From: Paractinoplanes brasiliensis
GTDB taxonomy: Bacteria; Actinomycetota; Actinomycetes; Mycobacteriales; Micromonosporaceae
Assembly (NCBI RefSeq): GCF_004362215.1
Contig: NZ_SNWR01000002.1
Coordinates: 2,046,001-2,110,000 of the forward strand
DNA: 64,000 nucleotides
Direction of reading: 5' to 3'
Below the pieces are notes generated by a model. The model worked only from the letters and a program-made list of their open reading frames with translations. It had not been told where the DNA came from and did not search any database. This document shows, in pieces, positions 1 to 7,797 of this stretch (positions are counted from its first letter, which is position 1; the number at the start of each line of letters is the position of its first letter). A program made the translations under genes and the position numbers.

Positions 1-551
1 TTGCCGTGCACCGCGTCGATCCCGTACAGAATCGGAATCTGGAGTGGAGTGGCGAGCGCGGCCCGCTGATAGTCGTCGTACATGTCGGACCAGCCGGCCG
101 GGGTGTTGTTCGCCGGGGCCGAGCCGCCGCCGGAAAGAATCGAGCCCACCCGGAACGAGGTGACGTCCGCCGCGCTGGTCGTGCCGCGCTCGGACTGCAC
201 CATCTGCCCGATCTTGTCGTCCAGCGTCATGCGGCTTACCAGGTCGTCGACGCGAGCGGACACCGGAAGGCCGGGGTCCTGATAGGGCAACGCGGCGGCT
301 GCGGCCCGCGACGCCAGGCCGGAGCCCGCGAGCGAATCCGAGGCCGTCGCACCTTGCCCAGCCAGGCGCGTCGCCGTCAATGTTTCCGCACCCAGGCGCG
401 TCGCCGTCGAGGCATGCGCACCCAGACGCGTCGCCGTCGAGGCTTGCGCACCCAGACGCGTCGCTGTCGAGGCTTGCGCAGCCGAAACTGGCGCCGTCAC
501 GGCCAGAAGCCCAGCAAGAATCAGTGTCGTCCGAACGAAGCGCACAGGCAT
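1..551 (-). CDS. GH3 family beta-glucosidase, N-terminal part (3' end beyond left edge)
   Basis: Secreted glycoside hydrolase family 3 enzyme, expected to cleave beta-glucosides or cello-oligosaccharides outside the cell. Only the first 183 codons lie in the window. Translation from the ATG at 551 shows a signal peptide of about 24 residues, then four tandem copies of a decapeptide like AQASTATRLG, then the GH3 N-terminal barrel: VDDLVSRMTLDDKIGQM and, near the edge, the hallmark YGIDAVHG. The catalytic Asp and the C-terminal domains lie outside. A perfect CebR-type palindrome sits 45 bp upstream, so cellobiose-responsive repression is likely. The repeat between signal peptide and catalytic domain is unusual, and the GH9 gene at 1987 has a comparable insert at the same place. 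Confidence 0.88.
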   Translation of the reverse strand, partial: MPVRFVRTTLILAGLLAVTAPVSAAQASTATRLGAQASTATRLGAHASTATRLGAETLTATRLAGQGATASDSLAGSGLASRAAAAALPYQDPGLPVSARVDDLVSRMTLDDKIGQMVQSERGTTSAADVTSFRVGSILSGGGSAPANNTPAGWSDMYDDYQRAALATPLQIPILYGIDAVHG

Positions 552-595
552 CGGGGAGTCCTCACGCCGTCAACATATTGACCAGCATCGTGACA

Positions 596-609
596 TGGGA
601 GCGCTCCCA
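596..609. promoter_or_regulatory. CebR/CelR-type operator upstream of the GH3 gene
   Basis: Perfect 14-bp palindrome TGGGAGCGCTCCCA, the established operator of the LacI-family cellobiose repressors CebR (Streptomyces) and CelR (Thermobifida). It lies 45 bp upstream of the GH3 start. An identical copy precedes the GH9 cellulase. No cebR gene is recognisable in the window; the LacI protein at 20945 belongs to a nucleoside operon. Confidence 0.88.
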
Positions 610-638
610 TTACAACGTTGCTTCGCGTATGTGAACAC

Positions 639-720
639 GGGCACGATCCCGGCACGGGCACGATCCCGGCACGGGCACGATCCCGGCACGGGCACGATCT
701 CGGCACGGGCACGATCTCGG
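639..720. repeat. 17-bp tandem repeat array in the GH3 upstream region
   Basis: About 4.8 head-to-tail copies of the 17-mer GGGCACGATCCCGGCAC, starting at 639, 656, 673, 690 and 707; the last two carry one C-to-T change. The period is not a multiple of three, which argues against coding. It begins about 30 bp beyond the CebR box on the side away from the GH3 gene. Nothing else was recognised in the rest of the gene-free interval 552-913. Confidence 0.9.
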
Positions 721-913
721 TGGGGGCGCGGCCCGACGGGAACTCGGTCCTGACGGCGGCGGCGCTGCGAGTACGCAGCCCCGGTAGAACGCGGCGCTGG
801 TGGTGGCGCGGCCCTGACAAGGAAGCGGTCCCAGCGAGGAACCCATCCCGGCCGCCCGGCGCAGAGGCTCAGCTCGTGGTCACGAGATGTGCCCCTCGCG
901 CGGGCGACGTTCG

Positions 914-1516
914 TCAGCCCAGGACTGCTCGGATGACCGCAGTGCGTCCGTCCAGTTCGAGCAGCTGGACGAAGTATCCGCCCGGGTCGGGCTTGGCTGG
1001 GGGCTTGTCGCATCCGAGTCGTCCCCCGCCGTCGGCGTGGATCTCCAAAGCGCATCCGGGCTCCGCCATGAAGCCGCCACCGCCGCCCAGGCCGTTGGGC
1101 TTGGTCAGCCGCGCCTTGACACCGCCGTTCTCCAGGAAGGCCGATACCGTCCACCCGCGAAGTGAGAATTCGACCGAACCGGAGAAGGACACTTTGCAGT
1201 CGCCGTCGGCACACTCCGGGTACTTGGCGCCGCTCCCGCTCGGCGCCTTCGTCTTCTGTGGCGTTTTGGGCTTTCGTGTCGTCTCCGCCTGCCGCGTCTT
1301 CTCCACAGTGGGGGACGAAGATGCGGACGGTTCGGCGCCACGGGCACTTGAGGGAGAAGCAGCGCGGGAGTCAGTCACGGTGGGAGCGGTTTCAGGGCTC
1401 GACCACGCGGCACCGGAGGACGATTCCGCCTCGGCGCCGCAGCCGGCCAGGGCCAAGACCAACAGTAGCGCCCCGGCCACGGTACGTTTTGTAGAGGAAT
1501 GTGGGCAGTTCAGCAC
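914..1516 (-). CDS. putative secreted lipoprotein of unknown function
   Basis: 200-residue protein. After a short basic N-terminus come a hydrophobic stretch and a clear lipobox, LALAGCG, with the lipidated Cys near residue 26. A Ser/Thr/Pro/Ala-rich linker follows, then a C-terminal part of about 100 residues with two Cys (PECADGDCKVSF) and a Gly-rich stretch. This predicts a membrane-anchored extracellular lipoprotein. I recognise no family. It lies between the two CebR-controlled hydrolase genes but has no CebR box of its own. The exact start is uncertain. Confidence 0.6.
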   Translation of the reverse strand: MLNCPHSSTKRTVAGALLLVLALAGCGAEAESSSGAAWSSPETAPTVTDSRAASPSSARGAEPSASSSPTVEKTRQAETTRKPKTPQKTKAPSGSGAKYPECADGDCKVSFSGSVEFSLRGWTVSAFLENGGVKARLTKPNGLGGGGGFMAEPGCALEIHADGGGRLGCDKPPAKPDPGGYFVQLLELDGRTAVIRAVLG

Positions 1517-1652
1517 CGCGAGAGTCTAGCGGCTCGGCTCCGCCGGGTCCTGCCCGCGATGTCCACGCGCTGACGCCGAAGACGGCCAGTGGCGCGCTCG
1601 GCGCAGGCGACCGGGCTACGTCAGCGACAGACGCCCCGGACCAACCTGGAAC

Positions 1653-1749
1653 GACATGCCAGTCGACGGAAAGCCGGCCCCCTTCCGACATGCCAATCGA
1701 CGGAAGGCCGAGCCCTCACGACCCGGCCGAGCCCTCACGACCCGGCCGA
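1653..1749. repeat. short direct repeats in the intergenic region before the cellulase
   Basis: Two direct repeats in tandem. GACATGCCA(G/A)TCGACGGAA occurs at 1653 and 1687. AGCCCTCACGACCCGGCCG occurs at 1711 and 1730. The whole interval 1517-1986 appears non-coding; apart from these repeats it holds only the CebR operator at 1938 and the ribosome binding site of the GH9 gene. Confidence 0.75.
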
Positions 1750-1937
1750 GCCGGTCGCAGCCGCGGGGGTCGGCCAGGATGCGGCCTCGGACATGCTCAC
1801 GATGGACCGGGAACAGCGCGATCAGCCGGGGCGACCCTGGCGCAGGACCGCCCGTCGCCGCCGCGAGCAGTCGGCTCGGGGGTGAAGGTTGGACGCTGGT
1901 TGCTCCTGCCGGAAAGCGGGCGTTCACATCATTGAAT

Positions 1938-1951
1938 TGGGAGCGCTCCCA
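1938..1951. promoter_or_regulatory. CebR/CelR-type operator upstream of the GH9 cellulase
   Basis: Second perfect copy of TGGGAGCGCTCCCA, 36 bp upstream of the GH9 start, the usual distance for a repressor site over a promoter or its start site. It places the cellulase and the GH3 enzyme in one cellobiose regulon. Confidence 0.9.
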
Positions 1952-1986
1952 TGTAACGATGACAGTCAATCCCCGAGGAGATGCCC

Positions 1987-4539
1987 ATGAAAGCCCGCGC
2001 CCTCCTGGCTGGCCTCGCTGTCGTCGCCGTCTGGCTTGCCGCGCCGGGTGGAGCAGCCGCCGCACCCCGCGAAGCAGCGCCACGCGAAGCCGCACCCCGC
2101 GAAGCCGCGCTAGGCGAGGCCGCGCTAGGCGAGGCCGCGCCACGCGAAGCCGCACCCCGCGGGGCCGCGCCACGAGAAGCGGCGCCACGCGAAGCCGCAC
2201 CCCGCGAAGCCTCAGCGCCCGCTGGAGCAGGCGCAACTCGCCAAGGCACCGCGCCCGGCGGACCAGCGATCGCCGCAGCCGCCGTGGGCAACGGAGCAGC
2301 GAACGCGGCCGCCGCCTACAACTACGGTGAGGCCCTGCAGAAGTCGATCCTCTTCTACGAGGCTCAGGTCGCCGGCAAGAAGCCGAGCTGGAACCGGGTT
2401 TCGTGGCGCGGCGACTCGGCGATGAAGGACGGCCAGGACGTCGGACTCGACCTCACCGGTGGCTGGTTCGACGCCGGCGACCACGTCAAATTCGGGCTTC
2501 CCATGGCGTTCACGACCACGATGCTCGCGTGGGGCGCCATCGAGAACAGGGCCGCCTACACCAGTTCCGGCCAGCTGACCCACCTGCTCAACAACCTGCG
2601 CGTCCCGAACGACTACTTCATCAAGGCGCACCCCTCGGCCAACGTGCTGTACGGGCAGGTCGGCAAGGGCGACGACGACCACAAATGGTGGGGCCCGGCC
2701 GAAGTGATGCCGATGGCGCGGCCCGCGTACAAAATCGACGCGAGCTGCGGCGGCACCGAGCTGGCGGCGGAGACCGCGGCGGCGATGGCGGCCAGCTCGA
2801 TGGTGTTCAGGGCCACCAACCCCACGTACGCGGAAACGCTGTTGACCCACGCGAAGCAGCTCTACACGTTCGCCGACACGGTGCGGAAGAACTATCACGA
2901 GTGCATCACCGACGCGACGTCGTTCTACAAGTCGTGGAGCGGTTACGCCGACGAGCTCGTGTGGGGCGCGATCTGGCTGCACCGCGCGACCGGGGACGCC
3001 TCCTATCTGGCCAAGGCCGAGGCCGGCTATGACGCGCAGGGCAACGAGAACCAGACCAGCACGAAGATGTACAAGTGGACGATCTCGTGGGACAACAAGC
3101 AGTACGGCAACTACGTGCTGCTGGCCAATCTGACGGGCAAGCAGAAGTACGTCGACGACGCCAATCGGTGGCTCGACTGGTTCACGGTCGGTGTCAACGG
3201 TGACAAGGTGCGCACCTCCCCCGGCGGCATGGTGGTCGTCGACACGTGGGGCGCGCTGCGTTACGCCGCCAACACCGCGTTCGTCGCACTCGTCTACAGC
3301 GACGCGATCACCGACGCCACACGTAAAACGCGATACCACGATTTCGCCGTACGCCAGATCGACTATGCGCTGGGGGCCAACCCGCGCAATTCCAGCTACG
3401 TGATCGGGTTCGGCGCGAATTCCCCGAAGAACCCCCACCACCGTACGGCTCATGGGTCGTGGTGGGACAGCCAGCAGGTTCCCGAGCAGACCCGCCACGT
3501 CCTTTACGGCGCCCTGGTCGGCGGCCCGTCCGCGCCGGACGACAAATACACCGACAGCCGCGGCGACTACGTGATGAACGAGGTCGCCACCGATTACAAC
3601 GCAGGGTTCACGTCCGCCCTCGCGCGGCTTCACGGCGAGTTCGGCGGGACGCCGCTGACCGGGTTCCCGCAGGCCGAGACGCCCGACATTCCCGAGCTGT
3701 CGGTCGAGACCACGATCATGCAGAACGAGACCCGCTCGACCGGGATCAAGGCGGTCGTCTACAACAAGTCGGCGTTCCCGGCCCGCGCCCTGACCGCCGG
3801 CAAGTTCCGCTACTACTTCACCCGTGACGGCGACGCCGCGCTGACCGTCAGCTCGCCGTACACGCAGGGCTGCCCCGGGCCGACGAGCGCGAAGCAGTTC
3901 TCGGGTGACATCTGGTACGTCGAGGTCGACTGCACCGGCCACACGATCGCGCCGGCCGGGCAGTCCGCGCACCGCATGGAGGTCCAGCTCAAGATCGGCG
4001 TCGTCGAGGGCGGCACGTGGAACCCGGCCAACGACCCGTCCTACCAGGCCGCCGCCGGCCCCAACCCCGGCGTTCCGCTGTACGACGGCGCCACGCTTGT
4101 CTGGGGCGCCGAGCCCGACGGCACCGGCCCCACCCCGACACCCACCGTGTCGCCAACGGTGTCGCCCACGCCCACCGTGTCACCGACCGTGTCGCCAACG
4201 GTGTCACCCACCCCGACCCCGCCGGCCGGTTGCCGGGTCGCGTACTCCACCAACGACTGGGGCAGCGGTTTCACCGGCTCGATCACCGTCACGAACGGCC
4301 CCACCCCGCTCAGCTCGTGGACCCTCGTCTTCCCGTACGCAGCAGGCCAGCGCATCACCCAGGCCTGGTCGGCGACGGTGACCCAGTCCGGCACCCAGGT
4401 CACCGCCACCAACACCTCCTGGAACGGCACCCTGGCCCCGGGCGCGACGGTCACGTTCGGTTTCAACGCCACCCACACGGGCAGCAACCCCCGCCCCGCG
4501 TCGTTCACCCTCAACGGGACGCCTTGCACAGCATCGTGA
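1987..4539 (+). CDS. secreted GH9 endoglucanase with CBM3c and CBM2 modules
   Basis: Cellulase of family GH9 (inverting). The ATG at 1987 is preferred because GAGGAG at 1975-1980 abuts an ATG at 1981 but is well spaced for 1987. Order, in residues counted from 1981: signal peptide 1-28; degenerate EAAPR-type repeat 29-77; GH9 domain about 112-560 with the catalytic-base motif DAGDHVKFG near 164 and NEVATDYNAGF near 531 carrying the acid Glu; family 3c-like CBM about 567-715; Pro/Thr/Val/Ser linker; CBM2 from about 749 with terminal Cys residues. GH9-CBM3c pairs are typical of processive endoglucanases such as Thermobifida Cel9A, but here the usual FN3 module is absent. A CebR box upstream and a hairpin downstream make it monocistronic. 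Confidence 0.95.
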   Translation: MKARALLAGLAVVAVWLAAPGGAAAAPREAAPREAAPREAALGEAALGEAAPREAAPRGAAPREAAPREAAPREASAPAGAGATRQGTAPGGPAIAAAAVGNGAANAAAAYNYGEALQKSILFYEAQVAGKKPSWNRVSWRGDSAMKDGQDVGLDLTGGWFDAGDHVKFGLPMAFTTTMLAWGAIENRAAYTSSGQLTHLLNNLRVPNDYFIKAHPSANVLYGQVGKGDDDHKWWGPAEVMPMARPAYKIDASCGGTELAAETAAAMAASSMVFRATNPTYAETLLTHAKQLYTFADTVRKNYHECITDATSFYKSWSGYADELVWGAIWLHRATGDASYLAKAEAGYDAQGNENQTSTKMYKWTISWDNKQYGNYVLLANLTGKQKYVDDANRWLDWFTVGVNGDKVRTSPGGMVVVDTWGALRYAANTAFVALVYSDAITDATRKTRYHDFAVRQIDYALGANPRNSSYVIGFGANSPKNPHHRTAHGSWWDSQQVPEQTRHVLYGALVGGPSAPDDKYTDSRGDYVMNEVATDYNAGFTSALARLHGEFGGTPLTGFPQAETPDIPELSVETTIMQNETRSTGIKAVVYNKSAFPARALTAGKFRYYFTRDGDAALTVSSPYTQGCPGPTSAKQFSGDIWYVEVDCTGHTIAPAGQSAHRMEVQLKIGVVEGGTWNPANDPSYQAAAGPNPGVPLYDGATLVWGAEPDGTGPTPTPTVSPTVSPTPTVSPTVSPTVSPTPTPPAGCRVAYSTNDWGSGFTGSITVTNGPTPLSSWTLVFPYAAGQRITQAWSATVTQSGTQVTATNTSWNGTLAPGATVTFGFNATHTGSNPRPASFTLNGTPCTAS
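2065..2213. repeat. in-frame 18-bp degenerate repeat inside the cellulase gene
   Basis: Tandem variants of GCACCCCGCGAAGCCGCG encode repeats of EAAPRE, with a local EAALGE variant, directly after the signal peptide. The unit is a multiple of three, so copy-number change would keep the frame. It is probably a flexible, low-complexity linker. Confidence 0.85.
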
Positions 4540-4546
4540 GAACCGG

Positions 4547-4572
4547 AGGCCGAGGCCGCGAATCCTCGGCCT
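4547..4572 (+). terminator. hairpin after the GH9 gene
   Basis: Perfect 9-bp stem AGGCCGAGG / CCTCGGCCT with an 8-nt loop, 8 nt after the cellulase stop codon. There is no T-run, as is usual for high-GC actinobacterial terminators. Confidence 0.65.
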
Positions 4573-4721
4573 GCCGGCTCGGCCACGGGACGCGGTTGAG
4601 GGAAGTCCGGCATTCAGCCTGAGCGCTCGGCGCCGGGCCACGGCCGTACGGCAGACGCGGCGTCTGACCGCGCAGCGAACCCCTGTCCCGGCAGCGCGGC
4701 GTCCGGGCCGGAGGCGTGGCG

Positions 4722-4942
4722 CCGGCACAAACCGCAACCGTTCGGCATGCCACGCCGATGTGCGGGAGCCATGGCGTTGACACAAACCCGCAGCCGTTCG
4801 GCGTGAGCCAAGCGAACAGGCGGCAGCCATGGCGTTCACACACACCGCAACCGTTCGGCATGAGCCACGCGAACAGGCGGCAGCCATGGCGTTGACACAA
4901 ACCGCAGCCGTTCGGCGTGAGCCACGCGGACGGGCGGCAGCC
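4722..4942. repeat. 57/58-bp tandem repeat, about 3.8 copies
   Basis: Unit containing GCCATGGCGTTGACACAAA, then CGCAGCCGTTCGGCGTGAG and a CACGCGAACAGGCGGCA-like end. The conserved ATG occurs at 4771, 4829 and 4886. Spacings of 58 and then 57 bp break any reading frame, so this is not a protein repeat. It fills most of the gene-free interval 4573-4958. The role is unknown; a convergent-gene spacer or structured RNA is possible. Confidence 0.85.
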
Positions 4943-4958
4943 GTAGTTGAATGCCGCC

Positions 4959-6014
4959 CTATGCCACGGCCTCCCGTTCGCGGCGGGGGCGGGCGAGGAT
5001 CGCGCCCACGGCGATCAACGCGAACCCGAACAACGGCAACAGCTGCAGGTCACTCGGGGTCAGGACCCAGCCCTCCCCCATGTCGTACGCGCGCCACAGG
5101 TCGGCCGTGGGACCGAACGCGAAACCGCCGGCATGCAGCAGGCCGCCCGTGCCCAGCGGGTCGGTGACGGTCAGATAGTTCACCAGCGCGGCCACGAATC
5201 CCACGGCCGAGGGCAGCACCAGCACGAGTCCGGTGACGGCGAGCACCCCACTTCGGACGGGACGCCGGGCAGCCTGGATGCGATGGGCCACCGCCACCCC
5301 GGCCAGCCAGCCGGCGACCAGCCCGGCGAGCAACCCCGCGATCGTCAACGGCACGTACGTCGCGGGGCGGGTGGGCCAGCCGGCGACGCTGATCGTGCCG
5401 AGGGTGGGGTACGCGTAGACGTCGAGCCGCACGCCGTCCCGCTCGGCGGTGAAGTGGACGTTGGTCAGCACTCCCTCGCGGGGAGCGATCGGCCCCGGTC
5501 GCCAGCCCGCGGCTGCCATCGCCCGGTGGGTCTGCTCAACGGCAGCGAGCGCGGCGGCGAGGGCGGCAGGTCGCGCCTGGGTGCCCGATTCAGGCTGGAC
5601 GCCGGACTCCGCCTGAACGCCGGCCCCCGCCGGGAACCGCCCCTCGGCCCACAGGTAACTGCCGTCGGCGTTCACGGGCGTCAACCGCTCGCCGACCGGC
5701 ACCGCCGCGGGCAAGTCGGCGTATCCGAAAGTGCCCACCCAGGACCCGGCCGCAGCGCCCAGTGCGCCCCCGACGAGCAAGGCCAGCACGGCAGCGGCCA
5801 GGGCGAGCGGCCGGCGCACCGGCGGCCGGAACCGTTCGCGAAGGCCGTCGAGCACGAGCCGCACCTGCTCGGCACGGCTCGGACCGCCACCGGGCCCGGA
5901 CATTTCGGCCAGCGTCGCGATCAGCTCGTCGCCGTGCTTACGCCGCAGCCGTGCCGGATAGGCGGCCAGCAGCCAGCTCTGGTGAAACTCTCGGACCGGT
6001 CGCGGCCGGCTCAT
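4959..6014 (-). CDS. membrane protein partnered with a PadR regulator
   Basis: 351 residues. The N-terminal 60 residues (HQSWLLAAYPARLRRKHGDELIATLAEM) resemble the cytoplasmic start of DUF1700/HAAS-like proteins that are encoded next to PadR regulators. One TM follows near 70-90, then a soluble segment of about 130 residues, and four TMs from about 210 to the end. The start ATG overlaps the PadR stop by 4 nt, so the two are translationally coupled. Function unknown; such pairs are often envelope-stress or antimicrobial-response units, which is inference. Confidence 0.75.
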   Translation of the reverse strand: MSRPRPVREFHQSWLLAAYPARLRRKHGDELIATLAEMSGPGGGPSRAEQVRLVLDGLRERFRPPVRRPLALAAAVLALLVGGALGAAAGSWVGTFGYADLPAAVPVGERLTPVNADGSYLWAEGRFPAGAGVQAESGVQPESGTQARPAALAAALAAVEQTHRAMAAAGWRPGPIAPREGVLTNVHFTAERDGVRLDVYAYPTLGTISVAGWPTRPATYVPLTIAGLLAGLVAGWLAGVAVAHRIQAARRPVRSGVLAVTGLVLVLPSAVGFVAALVNYLTVTDPLGTGGLLHAGGFAFGPTADLWRAYDMGEGWVLTPSDLQLLPLFGFALIAVGAILARPRREREAVA

Positions 6015-6334
6015 GCGGCACCGCCGGCGGGCCGGAGGCCGAGTTGCCGTTCGGCCAGGGCGGCCCGGCTGCGCAGCAGCGAGGCCTGCTCGGCCAGCAC
6101 GGCGGCGCCCTGGTCGCTGAGCCGGTAGTAGCGCCGCAGCCGGCCGTCGACCTGTTCCTCGCGGTCGACCGCGATCAGGCCCTGCTGGTCGAGGCGGTCG
6201 AGGGCGCCGTAGAGCGTGCCCGGCCGCAGTTTCACGTCGCCGCCGGACAACTCGGCGACGGACTGGACGATCCCGTAACCGTGCAGCGGCTGTGCCGCCA
6301 GCGCGGTCAGGATGAGAAAGGTCGGTTCCTGCAC
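6011..6334 (-). CDS. PadR family transcriptional regulator
   Basis: Winged-helix repressor of about 107 residues. The canonical PadR start QEPTFLILTALAAQPLHGYGI is read from a GTG at 6334. It continues with PGTLYGALDRLDQQGLI (recognition helix and wing), RRYYRLSDQG, and a C-terminal dimerisation helix. The 6334 start is chosen because a promoter-like TTGACG-17-TACTGT upstream would begin transcription at about that base, giving a leaderless mRNA; no ribosome binding site is visible. It overlaps the membrane-protein gene by 4 nt and probably represses its own operon. Confidence 0.85.
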   Translation of the reverse strand: MQEPTFLILTALAAQPLHGYGIVQSVAELSGGDVKLRPGTLYGALDRLDQQGLIAVDREEQVDGRLRRYYRLSDQGAAVLAEQASLLRSRAALAERQLGLRPAGGAA

Positions 6335-6341
6335 GGCCGAC

Positions 6342-6370
6342 ACAGTACGGCGGCGAAGATATAACGTCAA
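6342..6370 (-). promoter_or_regulatory. predicted promoter of the padR operon
   Basis: On the minus strand, TTGACG (6370-6365), a 17-bp spacer containing TATATCTT, and TACTGT (6347-6342). The expected start site is within a base or two of the GTG at 6334. The AT-rich TATATCT within the spacer could be the PadR operator. The -35 lies just past the histidine-kinase stop codon. Confidence 0.55.
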
Positions 6371-6375
6371 CCGAG

Positions 6376-7797
6376 CTATGCCAGCGGCAGCACGAGCCGG
6401 AAGGTGGCCCCGGCGCCCGCGGCCGTCGCGAGTTCGATGTCGCCGCCGTGGGCTCGGGCCAGCGAGCGGGCGATGGCCAGACCCAGGCCCGCGTTCGCGC
6501 CGCCCGTACGGGTGCGGGACCGGTCCGTGCGATAGAACCGGTCGAACACCCGCCCGGCCTGCTCGGCCGTCATTCCCGGCCCGCTGTCGGCCACCTCGAG
6601 CACGGCCCGCCCGTCCACAGTGCCGACGCCGATGCGCACCGCCGTGCCGGGCGGGGTGTGCGCGGCCGCGTTGCCGACCAGATTCGCGACGACCTGCCGC
6701 AACCGGGCCTCGTCGGCGTCGACGGGGGCCGGCCCCGGCTGTCCCGTCCCGTCCGGGCCGGTCAGCGTGAGCGGCCGCGACGGGTCGAGCGCGTGCAGGT
6801 CGTGCCGGGCGTCGGTGGCGAGGGTGCGCAGGTCCATCGGGGCCCGGTCGAGCTGCCCCTCGGGCGCGTCGTCGAGCTGGGCCAGCAGCAGCAGGTCCTC
6901 GGTGAGCGCGGTCAGCCGGGTCGCCTCCCGCTCGATCCGGCGCATCGCCTCGTCCACGTCGGACGGCTCGGCCAGCGCGCCCATCCGGTGCAGGTCGGTC
7001 GAGCCTTTGATGACGAACAGCGGCGTGCGCAGCTCGTGGCTGACGTCCGAGACGAACGTCCGCATCCTGGCCTCGGACGCTGCCCGGTCGGCGAACGCGC
7101 GCTCGAGCTGGCCCAGCATGGTGTTGAGCGAGCCCGAGAGGCGCCCGACCTCGGTGCTCGGCGGCGCGAGCCGCGGCACCCGGCGGCTCAGGTCACCGGC
7201 CGCGATGGCCGCCGCCGTGTGCTCGATGCGCCGCAGCGGCCGCAGCCCCCGGCCCAGCGCGAACCAGCCCAGCGCGGTCAGCACCACAAGCAGTACCGCC
7301 CCGCCCGCCAGGCTGGTCCGGCGCAGCTGGGCGACAGTGGCGTCGGCCTCGGCCATCGGGGACGCGGCGATCACGGTTCCGCCTCCGCCGGTGTTCCGGG
7401 CGGCGACGGCCCGCCAGCGCTCCGAGCCGTCGGCGGCGGGCAGGAAGACGCCCGAACCGTCGGTGGGAACGGCCCGCAGTTCCTCCGCCGACGGCAGACC
7501 GGCCGGGTTGACCCGCGTCGACAGCGCGCCCTGCGACACCGTGCCGTTGTCGTCCACGTACACCAGGTACGGCGCGCCGATCAGGTCGAGCGCGGGGTCC
7601 ATCAGGGTCGGGTCCGGGGTGGGGCGCGGTCCGCTCACGGGCAGGCCGGCGATCAGTTCGGTGAGCGAGCGCAGCTGCGTGTCGAGCCGGTCGGCCTGGT
7701 AGTGCGCGAGCCGTCCGGAGACGACCGTGCCGATCAGCCCCAGCCCGGCGAGCAGGAGCGCGGCGGTGATCAGCAGGAGGCGTACGCGCAAGCTCAT
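6376..7797 (-). CDS. sensor histidine kinase (OmpR-system partner)
   Basis: 473-residue membrane histidine kinase. A TM near 5-27, an extracellular sensor of about 130 residues, a second TM near 155-177, a HAMP domain, the H-box DVSHELRTPL near residue 250 (phospho-acceptor His) and a C-terminal HATPase with N, G1 (DSGPGM) and G2 (GLGLAIA) boxes. The ATG at 7797 overlaps the regulator gene by 4 nt. It is the last gene of a five-gene overlapping run that also encodes an ABC exporter and a streptophobe protein, so it may sense a cell-envelope signal linked to that exporter (inference). Confidence 0.92.
   Translation of the reverse strand: MSLRVRLLLITAALLLAGLGLIGTVVSGRLAHYQADRLDTQLRSLTELIAGLPVSGPRPTPDPTLMDPALDLIGAPYLVYVDDNGTVSQGALSTRVNPAGLPSAEELRAVPTDGSGVFLPAADGSERWRAVAARNTGGGGTVIAASPMAEADATVAQLRRTSLAGGAVLLVVLTALGWFALGRGLRPLRRIEHTAAAIAAGDLSRRVPRLAPPSTEVGRLSGSLNTMLGQLERAFADRAASEARMRTFVSDVSHELRTPLFVIKGSTDLHRMGALAEPSDVDEAMRRIEREATRLTALTEDLLLLAQLDDAPEGQLDRAPMDLRTLATDARHDLHALDPSRPLTLTGPDGTGQPGPAPVDADEARLRQVVANLVGNAAAHTPPGTAVRIGVGTVDGRAVLEVADSGPGMTAEQAGRVFDRFYRTDRSRTRTGGANAGLGLAIARSLARAHGGDIELATAAGAGATFRLVLPLA

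Noticed and set aside
618..1529. Long plus-strand frame across the 17-bp array and the lipoprotein gene
   Set aside because: It lies antisense to the lipoprotein with its lipobox and runs through a 17-bp repeat; codon use does not fit.
4511..4900. Minus-strand frame encoding apparent 19-residue repeats
   Set aside because: The underlying DNA repeat changes from 57 to 58 bp, which breaks the frame; there is no ribosome binding site and the composition is not protein-like.
4947..6128. Long plus-strand frame over the PadR-linked membrane protein
   Set aside because: A shadow of the minus-strand gene, which has TM segments and a coupled PadR partner.
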